DNA of 64,000 bases from JBCCBV01 sp039033855 (GTDB taxonomy: Bacteria; Planctomycetota; Phycisphaerae; Phycisphaerales; Phycisphaeraceae). The notes under the pieces were generated by a model. The model searched no databases. It worked only from the letters and a program-made list of their open reading frames with translations, and was not told the DNA's origin. A program made the position numbers and the translations under genes. The DNA is taken from positions 1 through 64,000 of the forward strand of contig JBCCBV010000014.1 in assembly GCA_039033855.1 (NCBI GenBank), in the 5' to 3' direction. Positions 8,095 through 16,976 of this stretch are shown here, piece after piece (position 1 is the stretch's first letter; the number at the start of each line of letters is the position of its first letter).

Positions 8095-9435
8095 TTACGC
8101 GCCGGTTTGATGGTCCCATTGCAGCCACGGGTCGCCCGTGCGCTCGCGGAAGGCTCGGAGACGGGCTTTGAGTGCTTGTAGGGGTTCGGCGTAGGCCGGG
8201 TCGCCCACACGGTTGTTGGTTTCGCAGGGGTCTTCGTCGAGGTCGTAGAAGGCTTCAGGGCCGCGACGGGAAAGCGAAGCGAGCGCATCCGACCGCGCGT
8301 GGGTGGCGCCCAATCCGCGGGCCGAACGCCACGTCGCGGAGTCGAACAGGTCGCTGGGCATCACACCCTCGAAGGGCAACTGCCAGGCGAGGTCGCGGAC
8401 GTACTTGAACCGGCGTGTGCGCACCGCGCGGTACGGCTGATAGTTGGTCACCTCGTGGAAGCAGTGCGAGAAGTAGACCCGGCCGTTGCCTTGGGCCGTG
8501 GGGTTTTCGAGAAGCGCAAGGACGGAGCGCTCGGGCAACGCGTGCTCGGCTTTGGCGCCGAACCAGTCGTAGCAGGTGGGCGCGAACTGGGACCAGCTGA
8601 GCAGCGCATCGCAATGGGCAGCACGGCCTTGTTCGGGGTGACGCGCGATCAGCGGGCAGCGATGGCCGGCGTCGGTCCACGACCCCTTGGCGCCGGGGAA
8701 CGGCATGCCGTGGTCGGTGAGCACGAGCACCAGGGTGTCCTCGGTTCGCCCGGATTCTTGCAGTACGGCCAAGACGCCGCCGACCAGCCGGTCAAAGCGG
8801 GTGATGAACCGGCAGTAGTCGGCGAAGTCGACGCGCGTTTCGGGCGTGTCCGGAAGCGAGGCCGGCAGCTTAAGCGTGTGCGGGTCGTAGGCCACGTCGT
8901 CACGCAACATCTCGGGCCCGCCGATCGCGGGGTCGAAGCCCGCGCCGACGCGATGCGGGTAGTACGACGCCACCTGCAGGAAAAACGGCATGCCTGCGGC
9001 TTGACGCAGGAATCGTGCGGCGGCTTCGAGCAAGGGTGCGTGACGCCAGGGGTCGCTTTCGTCGGAGGCGTCGAATGGGTACACGTGCGCAGGGGCCACG
9101 TGGTGCTTGCCGATGAGCCCGCTGAACACGCCCGCGCGACGCAGCACAGCGGGAAGCGATTCGACGTGCTCGTGCGTGCGGAAGCCGTGCGGCCCGTGGC
9201 AGTGCCCGTACTGGCCGTGCGTGTGGCTGTACAGCCCGGTGAGGAGGTTCGCACGGCTGGCGGCGCAAGAGGGCGTCGTGCAGAACGCGTTGCGGAAGAC
9301 CGTGCCTTGCGCGGCGAGCGCATCGATGTGCGGGGTGTGGATCTGGGGGTGGCCGTAGCAGCCCGCAATCGGCGACCAGTCGTCGGCCACGATGGCAAGG
9401 AGGCCCGGGGTCGAGGTCGGTGCGCGGGGGCTCAT
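8095..9435 (-). CDS. Type I sulfatase, heparan N-sulfatase (SGSH)-like, cytoplasmic
   Basis: A 446-residue sulfatase with no signal peptide; the start leads straight into LLAIVADDWSPIAGCYG. The formylglycine motif is CAASR with Cys57 (C-x-A-S-R), followed by ANLLTGLYSHTHGQYG. VFSGLIGKHHVAP supplies the active-site Lys and His, and VLTDHGMPFPGAKGSWTD the late metal site. The overall order resembles sulfamidase-type enzymes. Cys must be converted to formylglycine; no maturase is encoded in the window. ATG at 9435 overlaps the stop of the MFS gene (ATGA), so importer and sulfatase are translationally coupled. Inference: it desulfates an imported saccharide. Confidence 0.88.
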   Translation of the reverse strand: MSPRAPTSTPGLLAIVADDWSPIAGCYGHPQIHTPHIDALAAQGTVFRNAFCTTPSCAASRANLLTGLYSHTHGQYGHCHGPHGFRTHEHVESLPAVLRRAGVFSGLIGKHHVAPAHVYPFDASDESDPWRHAPLLEAAARFLRQAAGMPFFLQVASYYPHRVGAGFDPAIGGPEMLRDDVAYDPHTLKLPASLPDTPETRVDFADYCRFITRFDRLVGGVLAVLQESGRTEDTLVLVLTDHGMPFPGAKGSWTDAGHRCPLIARHPEQGRAAHCDALLSWSQFAPTCYDWFGAKAEHALPERSVLALLENPTAQGNGRVYFSHCFHEVTNYQPYRAVRTRRFKYVRDLAWQLPFEGVMPSDLFDSATWRSARGLGATHARSDALASLSRRGPEAFYDLDEDPCETNNRVGDPAYAEPLQALKARLRAFRERTGDPWLQWDHQTGA

Positions 9436-10847
9436 GCGCCGGGCGGGTCCGTTGGGGCGGGTGTGTCGGGTTGGCTCGCCTTCGCGCCGCGCCGGCCATC
9501 GGGGTGCATCGACGTGGGCATCCCTTGATACGGGTAAGGCTGCTTGAGCATCAACCACAGGAACACCGGCGTAAGCAGGTAGGCAACCCCGCCGAACAAA
9601 AACGCGTAGCGGTACTGCTCGCCCATCGTGGTGATAAGCCACGCGCACCCAAGCGTGCCCGCGATGGCCAACCCGCGCGTGACGATCTGGTTGGCACCGT
9701 TGAGCTGCCCGAACTTGCTCTGCGGGATGAACGCAAACATCACGGGCAACAGCGCCACGGTCAGCACGGCGTTCACCGCCGCAAACACCACGTACAACGC
9801 GCTGATGCTCCAGTAATCGTGCGCAAAGAAGAACATCGCGATCTGCAGAACGCCCACCAACCCGCCGCAAAGGCCCCACATCAGCTTGGGTCCAACTCGG
9901 TCGATTATCCAGCCGGCGAAGGGGTAGAGACCAAGGCCCAGGGCGGTGCCGATGCCGGTCAGCGTGCCGAGTTGCGCGGAGCTCAACCCCAGGCCGTGCT
10001 CTTCATCCGTAAAATAACGGATGAAATAGAACCCCATCACCGGGCCCCCGAGCGCGGTGACGCCCAGCGTGAGCCAGAGGAAGACGACGTAGCGGTTGGC
10101 GAACCCCTCTTGCAGGTAGTCGTAAATCTCCTTGGAAAAACCGCGCGTGGGCTCGGGCGGCGGGTACTCGCCTTCCTTGACCATAAAGATCATCAGCATC
10201 TCCCCGACGAACGCGACGCTGGCCAAGCCGATGAATACGGCCTCGGGGTGGTCGTCAAAAAAACGCAGCAGGCCGAACTGAAACCCGAGCACCCCCAGGC
10301 TACCGACCAGCCGCATGCCTGCGGAAAACCGCCCCATCAGTTCGGGCGGCACGACGTCGTTGTAGAAACCGGTCAACACGTTGTTGGCCGCGCCCGCAAA
10401 GCCGATGAGCGCCAACGCCAGCATCATGGCGAAGAACGAATCGACAAACGGCGCGATCAGCAGCCCGACGAACCAGAACGGCGCGGTGAACAAGTCGTAA
10501 GGCCGGCGCCGACCCATCTTCGTGCGCGTACGGTCGCTGAAGTAGCCCAGGATCGGGAACAGCAGCAACGCGCCAAGCGGAGCGAAGATCCCCAGCCAGC
10601 CCATCTGGGATGCGGAAAACGCGCGCTGCTCGAACAGCAACGGCAGCATCATGGGGAGCGCCGTCACTTCTAAGATGAACGTGAACTGCCCGATGAATAG
10701 GAAGAACATCAGGCGGAACAGGCCGCGCTTGTCGTACACCAGCGTGCCGGCCCGCCAAACCCGGGCGCCGTCGGCCCGGTACCACCGGCCGTCTTTCTCA
10801 ACCAGTCCTGCGACCGGTGGAGACGAGGTGGTGGATAGATTGCTCAA
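9432..10847 (-). CDS. MFS transporter, probable saccharide importer
   Basis: A 471-residue integral membrane protein with about 12 hydrophobic segments. The loop GYFSDRTRTKMGRRRPYDL between helices 2 and 3 is the classic MFS signature A and is typical of the sugar/cation symporter branch. A hydrophilic N-terminal 45 residues precede the first helix. The gene sits between GH78 (divergent) and a sulfatase (overlapping by 4 bp), so a sulfated or rhamnosylated oligosaccharide is the likely cargo; this is context-based inference. Operator box A lies 72 bp upstream of the ATG and its flank offers TACACT as a -10 for this strand. Confidence 0.85.
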   Translation of the reverse strand: MSNLSTTSSPPVAGLVEKDGRWYRADGARVWRAGTLVYDKRGLFRLMFFLFIGQFTFILEVTALPMMLPLLFEQRAFSASQMGWLGIFAPLGALLLFPILGYFSDRTRTKMGRRRPYDLFTAPFWFVGLLIAPFVDSFFAMMLALALIGFAGAANNVLTGFYNDVVPPELMGRFSAGMRLVGSLGVLGFQFGLLRFFDDHPEAVFIGLASVAFVGEMLMIFMVKEGEYPPPEPTRGFSKEIYDYLQEGFANRYVVFLWLTLGVTALGGPVMGFYFIRYFTDEEHGLGLSSAQLGTLTGIGTALGLGLYPFAGWIIDRVGPKLMWGLCGGLVGVLQIAMFFFAHDYWSISALYVVFAAVNAVLTVALLPVMFAFIPQSKFGQLNGANQIVTRGLAIAGTLGCAWLITTMGEQYRYAFLFGGVAYLLTPVFLWLMLKQPYPYQGMPTSMHPDGRRGAKASQPDTPAPTDPPGA

Positions 10848-10918
10848 AGGCTAGGCCCATCGATAAAGGCGTGAACCGAGGGCTGAACATCCGAAGAGGA
10901 CCGGCCCCCGAACCAAGT

Positions 10919-10932
10919 GTAACGCGTGTTAT
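10919..10932. promoter_or_regulatory. Operator box A (TAACGCGTGTTA) between MFS and GH78 genes
   Basis: The palindrome TAAC-GCGT-GTTA at 10920-10931 is one of six matching sites in the island. It lies in the 157-bp divergent gap. On the minus strand the box runs into TACACT (a -10 for the MFS gene); on the plus strand it runs into TATGTT (a possible -10 for GH78). No good -35 is visible for either, so which promoter it controls is open. Confidence 0.65.
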
Positions 10933-11004
10933 GTTACAAAATCTGGCGTCCTTTGCTAGACCTTCTGCCGGCTCGTCCCAAACCTTATCTTGCACCCCCT
11001 GCCA

Positions 11005-13449
11005 ATGAGCGAAGCCGCCCTGCTGCCATCTGCTTCCTGGATCTGGTTCGAGCACGCGTACGTCGATCCGGTGAACCGCTACGGGCAGTTCCGACGCGAG
11101 GTAACGCTCGACGCCCGGACGGACGCCCTGCCGACCAGCGCCCCGGCGTGGGTGTCGGCCGATCAGGCGTACCAACTTTTCGTCAACGGCCGGTACGTCT
11201 GCCGCGGCCCGGCACGCGGGTACCACGCGCGTTGGCCGGTGGACGAGGTCGACCTGGCGCCGTTCCTGCGGCCCGGCGTCAACATCATCTCCGCGGTGGT
11301 GCACGCACCGGGGGTGAGCACGTTCCAATACATTTCAGCGCTTTCGGCGGGCTGGCTCTTCGCCGCGCAGATCGGCGGGCAACGCGTGGTCACCGACGCG
11401 TCCTGGCGGTGCCGGCCCGACCCATCGCGCGTGCGCCACACGCCCAAGCTCACCAAACAGATGGGCTTTCAAGAGCAGGTCGACCTGCGGCAAGACGACC
11501 GCGCCTGGCTCACCGCGGCCTCGGACTCCCTCGACGCAACCTGGGCGACGCCGGGCTTTGTCGCGCCCTACGGCAGCGCGCCGTGGCACGACACCGAGCC
11601 TCGCGGCGTGCCCATGTTGACCCGCAATGAGATGCCCTACGCGAACGCGGTCGGGGCGGCGCATTGGGCGTGTTTCCCTAAGCCGGCGTCCTCTGGGCCG
11701 GCGCGCCCGACGGCCGAGCACTTCGATGCGTTACGCCAAGCCGGCTGGTCGCCCAGCCCCGACGCGCGGGTCGAAGCCGAGCGCCTGCGATTTGCCGTGC
11801 CGGCAGTCGAAGCGGGCCAGGCCCGGGCGATCACCCTCGACCTCGGCCGGGCCAGCGTGGGCGAGCTGTTGCTCGAAGTGCAAGGCGCCGTGGGCGGCGA
11901 AACGCTCGACGTGCTGTTCGCCGAAGCCTGCGAAGGTTCGGGCCGTCCGGTGCTCGCCGAACCTGCGCGCAGCGACCCCGTCGACATCGCCACCCGGCTG
12001 ACCCTGGCCCCCGATTCGTGCGTACACCGGGCGTTTCAGGTCGTGGGGCATCGCTGCGCGACGCTGGTGGTCTTGGGCCCTGCGCCCGCGCTCGAGTTGG
12101 CCGTCGGCCATCGCGAAACGCGTTATCCGCTCGCGGTGGAGGGCTCGTTCGACACCGACCACGCCGGCCTGATGTCGATCTACCGCGCGTCGATCCACAC
12201 CCAGCGCAACTGCATGCTCGACGCCTACGTCGACACCCCCTGGCGCGAACAAGCCCAGTGGTGGGGCGACGCGCGGGTCCAAGCGTGGAACACCTTCTAT
12301 CTGGCCGACGACGCGCGCTTGCTCCAACGCGGCTTGCGGCAGATCGGCGACGACGCCCAGGCCCTGCCCAACGGGCTGACCTACGGCCACGCGCCCACCA
12401 TCGCCCACACTTGCGTGCTGCCCGACTTCACCTGCGTCTGGATGCTCACCGTCTGGGACCACTACTTCCAAACCGGTTCCACCGCGATGCTCGAAGAGCT
12501 CGGCTCGCGCATCGACCGGGCGCTCGGCTACTTCGAGCACTACGGCGTCGCTTCGGGCGAGCTCGTGCCCGCCGACCCGCGCTACTGGCTGTTCCTCGAC
12601 TGGACCGAAGGCCTGCCGCGCACCGGCCGGCCAGCCCTGCTCAACCTGCTGCTGCTCGAAGCGCTACAACGCCTGGGCGAACTGATCGACGCCTCGGACT
12701 ATCGGGGCCCGCTCGAACGCGCGCGCACCTTGGCGGATGTTCTCAAGAAAACCATCGATACCCAACTCTGGGACGCCCGCCGACAGCGCTACCGCGACGG
12801 GATCGACGAATCGGGCCGTCCATTCGAGACCTGCAGCCTGCACGCCCAGGTCCAAGCGGTGCGCTGCGGGCTCCGGCCCGACTGGCACACGATCGTGGCG
12901 CGCGACGTGGTCACGCCGTTCCTGCAAGGCAAATCGGACGAGTCGGCCGAGCCCACGCCGTATTGGCTGACGTATGTGTACGAGGCCGCCCGGCGGCTGG
13001 GCGTCGGCCGGGAAGTCCTGCCCCACCTCGCCAAGCACTGGGCGCCCATGGCCGAGTCCGGCGGGACGTGGGAGCGCTTCGACCCGCCGGGCACGGGCGA
13101 AACCTCCGGCTCGCACGCCTGGTCGGCCCACCCGATCCACCACCTGCCGCGGCTGCTGGCGGGCGTGGTCAACACCGCACCCGGCTGGTCGCGCATCCAC
13201 TTCGAGCCGGTCCTCGATTGGCCGCGCACCAACCGCGCCGAAGCCGCCGTGCCCACGCCCCACGGCCCGATCCGGGCGCGCTGGAACCGGGGCGCGAACG
13301 ACGACCCCATCAAGGTCGCCCTGGACCTCCCGGCCGGGATCACCGCCCAGGTTGTGCTGCCCGGGTGTGATCCGGCCACGCTAAAGGGCTCGAATCAATG
13401 GACTTGGAACGTCCCGGCTTCGGCCGTGGACGAGCCAGCGAAGCCTTGA
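11005..13449 (+). CDS. GH78 alpha-L-rhamnosidase-like enzyme, cytoplasmic
   Basis: An 814-residue protein with the GH78 layout. The N-terminal beta domain (SASWIWFEHAYVDPVNRYGQ, then FVNGRYVCRGPARGYH) is the Bac_rhamnosid_N type. A second beta domain follows at about 230-370, then an (alpha/alpha)6 barrel. CMLDAYVDTPWREQAQWWGD matches the catalytic loop of the family, with the Glu of WREQ at the position of the general acid. It would release alpha-L-rhamnose or a similar sugar. No signal peptide is present, so it should act in the cytoplasm. ATG at 11005 was chosen; a TTG five codons upstream is possible. It is divergent from the MFS gene across operator box A. Confidence 0.82.
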   Translation: MSEAALLPSASWIWFEHAYVDPVNRYGQFRREVTLDARTDALPTSAPAWVSADQAYQLFVNGRYVCRGPARGYHARWPVDEVDLAPFLRPGVNIISAVVHAPGVSTFQYISALSAGWLFAAQIGGQRVVTDASWRCRPDPSRVRHTPKLTKQMGFQEQVDLRQDDRAWLTAASDSLDATWATPGFVAPYGSAPWHDTEPRGVPMLTRNEMPYANAVGAAHWACFPKPASSGPARPTAEHFDALRQAGWSPSPDARVEAERLRFAVPAVEAGQARAITLDLGRASVGELLLEVQGAVGGETLDVLFAEACEGSGRPVLAEPARSDPVDIATRLTLAPDSCVHRAFQVVGHRCATLVVLGPAPALELAVGHRETRYPLAVEGSFDTDHAGLMSIYRASIHTQRNCMLDAYVDTPWREQAQWWGDARVQAWNTFYLADDARLLQRGLRQIGDDAQALPNGLTYGHAPTIAHTCVLPDFTCVWMLTVWDHYFQTGSTAMLEELGSRIDRALGYFEHYGVASGELVPADPRYWLFLDWTEGLPRTGRPALLNLLLLEALQRLGELIDASDYRGPLERARTLADVLKKTIDTQLWDARRQRYRDGIDESGRPFETCSLHAQVQAVRCGLRPDWHTIVARDVVTPFLQGKSDESAEPTPYWLTYVYEAARRLGVGREVLPHLAKHWAPMAESGGTWERFDPPGTGETSGSHAWSAHPIHHLPRLLAGVVNTAPGWSRIHFEPVLDWPRTNRAEAAVPTPHGPIRARWNRGANDDPIKVALDLPAGITAQVVLPGCDPATLKGSNQWTWNVPASAVDEPAKP

Positions 13450-13515
13450 TGACCCGAATCCGCTCCCGCGCCTACGCGTGATTGAGCCGGCCTCGGACGC
13501 GGGGAGAGGTAATCC

Positions 13516-13543
13516 TTGACGAGTAAGTAACGCGTGTTACTAT
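13516..13543 (+). promoter_or_regulatory. Promoter with operator box B, upstream of pseudopilin-sulfatase operon
   Basis: A near-consensus promoter: TTGACG at 13516-13521, a 16-bp spacer, and TACTAT at 13538-13543. The operator TAACGCGTGTTA fills 13528-13539, so it covers the spacer and the first bases of the -10. A bound protein would block polymerase, which argues for a repressor. The expected transcript starts near 13550, giving a leader of about 55 nt before the pseudopilin ATG. Confidence 0.8.
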
Positions 13544-13604
13544 GCGTGGGGTCGCATCAGACCCGCGCGTCCCATCGCTGGCGTATCAAGTCGGAGCTCA
13601 CACA

Positions 13605-14432
13605 ATGCCATACACGCTACCCAGCCCACAGCACGCTCCCCGGCCGCGTGGCTTCACGCTGATCGAACTGCTGGTGGTGATCGCGATCATCGCTCTGCTC
13701 ATCGGCATCTTGCTGCCCGCGCTCAGCGCTGCGCGAGACGCGGCCCGCCTGACCAAATGCCTGGCCAACAACCAGCAGATCGGCACGGCGATGCAGGCCT
13801 TCGCCGTCGATTACGACGGCCGGCTGCCGTACAACATCCGCTTCGGCCCGGGCGGTGGAACCTCGTGGGACGACTGGCTGGGCGAGTACGACGGCCGAAA
13901 CCTCGACCGCGCTGCGCTCACCTCTTCCACTATTCCCCCCGGGGGTGTCAGCGAGCTGTATTTCTGCCCCATGGATCAGGTCGAGCGCGTCTTGGTTGGC
14001 GGAGCCATTGTCGCCCCTCGGACTTATCAGTTGACCTGGGGCAAGCCCGAGCGCGACGGCGCGGACCTTTGGGCCGTCGGCATCTTCATGGCCGGCCCGG
14101 GCGCCTTGGGCGGCGAGTCGGGAACCACTTATGCCTCGGAAGACGAGATGTGGAGCGCCACGCTCGACGAGATCCGCAACGCGTCCGGCACCCTGGTGAT
14201 GGGCGAGAACGCATTCGCCGAGAACTTCCTCGGCCGAACCGACGCGAGCGCATTGGACCCGAGACAGGCCACCACGTTTGCGGCCGCCCCCTTCGGCCCC
14301 ACGCCGCACGACGAGGTCATGAACCTCGCTTACGCCGACGGCCACGCCGAAACCGGCCTGCTCGAAGACACCGTTGAGGGTCGCACCGGCAACGATTTCA
14401 CCGGCACGTCGTGGGATGCTTTTTCCCGCTGA
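13605..14432 (+). CDS. Type II pseudopilin-like protein with H-X9-DG motif
   Basis: A 275-residue protein. After a 16-residue basic leader, the prepilin site is G/FTLIELLVVIAIIAL, with cleavage expected after Gly16 and Glu at +5, followed by a hydrophobic helix. The C-terminal half contains HDEVMNLAYADGH, the H-X9-DG motif of the large planctomycete pseudopilin family. GGAG sits 7-8 nt before the ATG. It would be processed by a prepilin peptidase and placed at the inner membrane or in a pilus-like fibre. It is the first gene after operator B and lies 54 bp before a sulfatase, which ties it to glycan use rather than to a general secretion cluster. Confidence 0.88.
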   Translation: MPYTLPSPQHAPRPRGFTLIELLVVIAIIALLIGILLPALSAARDAARLTKCLANNQQIGTAMQAFAVDYDGRLPYNIRFGPGGGTSWDDWLGEYDGRNLDRAALTSSTIPPGGVSELYFCPMDQVERVLVGGAIVAPRTYQLTWGKPERDGADLWAVGIFMAGPGALGGESGTTYASEDEMWSATLDEIRNASGTLVMGENAFAENFLGRTDASALDPRQATTFAAAPFGPTPHDEVMNLAYADGHAETGLLEDTVEGRTGNDFTGTSWDAFSR

Positions 14433-14486
14433 ACCGGCCTGCGGCCTTTCTCGGTCGCAACCAACGCTCAACCCCTGGGGCTACGC

Positions 14487-15887
14487 ATGAATCGTTCGAC
14501 TCTCGCTGCGCTGTGGATCGTCCTGTGCTCGTTCGCAACCGCCTGCGCCGCCCAGCCGGAGGAAGCGCCGAGGCCCCACATCGTGATGATCATGGCTGAC
14601 GACATGGGCTGGGCGGACGTCAGCTACCACGGCGGGGAGATCGCTACGCCGGAGATCGACGCGCTGATGAAGCAGGGCCGTCGGCTCGACCGCTTCTACG
14701 TCCAGCCTCAGTGCACGCCCACCCGCGCGGCGCTGCTGACCGGCAAGTACCCGCTGCGCACCGCCACGCACTACGGCGTCATCCTGCCGCATTCGCAGTG
14801 GGGCTTGCCGCTCGATGAGGTGACGATGGCCGACCTGCTCAACCAGGCCGGCTACCGCACGACCATGGTCGGCAAGTGGCACATGGGGCACCACGCCGAG
14901 GCGTACCTGCCCGAGAACCGAGGGTTCGACCACTTCTTCGGGCACTACCTGGGTTCGCACGACTACTTCAAGCACGGCCACGCCGGCGGGTACGACCAAC
15001 ACCGCAACCGCCAAGTAACACGAGAGGAAGGCTACGCCACCGACCTTTTCGCCAAAGAAGCGGTCCAGTTGATCTCGACCCACCGGGGCGACCAACCGTT
15101 GTTCCTGTATCTGTCTTTCAACGCGCCGCACGACCCCTGGCAATCCAAGCCCGAAGACATGGCCGGCTACGAGCACATGACGAATCTTCGGCGGACCTAC
15201 GCCGGCATGATGACCGCGATGGACCGGGCGATCGGCGAAGTCGCCGACGCGCTCGAAGAGGCCGGCATGGCCGACAACACCCTCATCGTGTTCTGCTCAG
15301 ACAACGGCGGCCCGCACGCCGGCAAAGCGACCGACAACGGGCCGCTGCGCGGCGGCAAAGGGCAAACCTACGAAGGCGGCGTGCGTGTGCCGGCCTTCGC
15401 CGTGTGGCCTGCGCGCATCCCCGCGGGCAGCGCGTCCGACGAACTGCTCTACATCGGCGACCTGTACCCCACGTTCGGCGGGTTGGCCGGCGCCGACCTC
15501 TCGGCGGTGGAAGCCGACCTCGATGGGCTCGATGTCCGCGCCACCCTCACCGACGGCGCCCCCAGCGGGCGTCAGGAGCTGGCGCTGATCTCCGGGCCGG
15601 ACTGGTTCTGGAACGCGATCTACGAAGGGCCTTGGAAGCTCAATCGGGCCGTGAACACCGAGAACCAGGGCCAACCGATCGTGAAGCTCTTCCACTTAGA
15701 GGACGACCCGAACGAGCAGGTCGATCTACTCGAGGCCGAGCCCGAAGTCGCCGCACGTCTGCAGGCGAAGCTCGACGCTTGGATCGAGGCCGCCGAGCCC
15801 AGCCGGTTCACTTATGAGGACGCCAAGGGCGAGCCCCCGGCCGTGTGGGGGCAGTTTGAAGACGCCAATCCGAGCGCTTCGCCCTAG
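14487..15887 (+). CDS. Exported arylsulfatase (ARSB/GALNS-like)
   Basis: A 466-residue sulfatase with a signal peptide (MNRSTLAALWIVLCSFATAC, cut near residue 22; a weak lipobox is possible). The formylglycine motif is CTPTR (Cys76) followed by AALLTGKYPLR. HIVMIMADDMGWADV supplies the N-terminal metal aspartates, VGKWHMG the Lys/His pair and FCSDNGGPHAG the late metal site. YVQPQCTPTRAALLTGKYP is typical of the arylsulfatase B group, which removes sulfate from galactose-type residues. It is expressed with the pseudopilin under operator B. Catalysis requires formylglycine formation on Cys76. Confidence 0.92.
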   Translation: MNRSTLAALWIVLCSFATACAAQPEEAPRPHIVMIMADDMGWADVSYHGGEIATPEIDALMKQGRRLDRFYVQPQCTPTRAALLTGKYPLRTATHYGVILPHSQWGLPLDEVTMADLLNQAGYRTTMVGKWHMGHHAEAYLPENRGFDHFFGHYLGSHDYFKHGHAGGYDQHRNRQVTREEGYATDLFAKEAVQLISTHRGDQPLFLYLSFNAPHDPWQSKPEDMAGYEHMTNLRRTYAGMMTAMDRAIGEVADALEEAGMADNTLIVFCSDNGGPHAGKATDNGPLRGGKGQTYEGGVRVPAFAVWPARIPAGSASDELLYIGDLYPTFGGLAGADLSAVEADLDGLDVRATLTDGAPSGRQELALISGPDWFWNAIYEGPWKLNRAVNTENQGQPIVKLFHLEDDPNEQVDLLEAEPEVAARLQAKLDAWIEAAEPSRFTYEDAKGEPPAVWGQFEDANPSASP

Positions 15888-15957
15888 GCCCTCTTGCCGT
15901 CCGGAATCGCTTGCGTACGCCTGGGCAGGATTCGACGCGAGAATCCGGAGATTTGCG

Positions 15958-15986
15958 TAGACAACAATACTAACACGCGTTACCCT
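15958..15986 (+). promoter_or_regulatory. Promoter with operator box C, upstream of LamG/PEP-CTERM gene
   Basis: TAGACA at 15958-15963, a 17-bp spacer and TACCCT at 15981-15986 form a moderate promoter. The operator TAACACGCGTTA at 15971-15982 again overlaps spacer and -10 in the same register as boxes B and D. The AGGAGA ribosome site of the next gene is at 16038-16043. Confidence 0.7.
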
Positions 15987-16050
15987 TCTCAAAGACCTCG
16001 CATTTGACGCGATCCGTCTCACTTTTTGTTTCACGCCAGGAGAAAGCCCC

Positions 16051-16911
16051 GTGAAGACCCGCCCCACCGCTCTGGTCGCCATCATGGCCTGCTCCGCCAC
16101 GCCCTCCGCGTTCGGCGGCCAGATCGTCCAGTACAGCTTTGAAGAAACCGACGCGGGTCAACTTGCGCAACCCATCGTAGATTCGATCGGGCCTCCGTTC
16201 AGCAACGGCGGGCAAGGCGGCGCACTCAACCTCAACGTGGCCGGCGTGCTGGGCAGCGGTGCCAGCTTCGACGGCGTCAACGACGGGGCGGGCACCGGCG
16301 GCGCAGCCAGCGAGTTCAAGATCGCCGGCGACTTCACCTACACGATGTGGGTCAACCTGCCGTCGCTCGCGCCCAACGTGCAGGACCGTTTGATCGACGC
16401 CACCAATGGCAACGCGATCAGCAGCGCGCAGGGCTGGCGCCTGCTGCTCAACCCCGGCGGTGCCGGCAACGCCTTCAAGCTGCAGTTCCAAGCCAACGGC
16501 AACAACCAGGCCGGCAACATCAACGCAAGCTTCCCCGCATTGCGCGACGTGCAGAACGATGGCGGATGGACCTTCATCGCCCTGCGATACGACGCCGACG
16601 GCCAGGCGAGTGTGTCGGTCCTCTACGACTCGGACACCGGCGTCGACGCCGCCCTGGTGGCGCTCCACAGCGCTTCGGTCGCGTCGGATGGATCACTGAC
16701 CTACGGCGCGCTGGCCGCGCCGCGCATCGGCACCAACCGCAACGCGACAGACAAGTTCCTCACGGGCCTGGTCGATGAGATTGGGTTGTGGGACGAAGTG
16801 CTCAGCGACGAAGAGCTGGCCGGCGTATTTGCCACCGCGATCCCCGAACCGGCTTCGATCTCCTTGCTGGCCGCAGGCGCCTTGACGGCGTGGCGTCGCC
16901 GTCGCGCTTAA
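16051..16911 (+). CDS. Secreted LamG/ConA-like protein with PEP-CTERM tail
   Basis: A 286-residue protein starting at GTG, with AGGAGA seven bases upstream. A signal peptide of about 24 residues is followed by a single LamG-type jelly-roll (about 30-255): IVQYSFEETDAG, GDFTYTMWVNL and WTFIALRYDADGQASVSVLY are typical strands. The C-terminus IPEPASISLLAAG..WRRRR is a PEP-CTERM sorting tail. The LamG domain is clearly homologous to the one fused to the next sulfatase. It probably binds glycan at the cell surface or in the matrix. It sits 65 bp before the sulfatase fusion and likely shares its transcript from promoter C. Confidence 0.85.
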   Translation: MKTRPTALVAIMACSATPSAFGGQIVQYSFEETDAGQLAQPIVDSIGPPFSNGGQGGALNLNVAGVLGSGASFDGVNDGAGTGGAASEFKIAGDFTYTMWVNLPSLAPNVQDRLIDATNGNAISSAQGWRLLLNPGGAGNAFKLQFQANGNNQAGNINASFPALRDVQNDGGWTFIALRYDADGQASVSVLYDSDTGVDAALVALHSASVASDGSLTYGALAAPRIGTNRNATDKFLTGLVDEIGLWDEVLSDEELAGVFATAIPEPASISLLAAGALTAWRRRRA

Positions 16912-16976
16912 GGCCGGCGTACCGCAAGCGAGACCGGCTTCGGCGGCCCCGACAAACGCCCCAAGGACCCCGCAGT

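Noticed and set aside
15016..15024. TAACACGAG resembling a half of the operator
   Set aside because: Only the left arm is present, the right arm GTTA is missing, and it lies inside sulfatase coding sequence.
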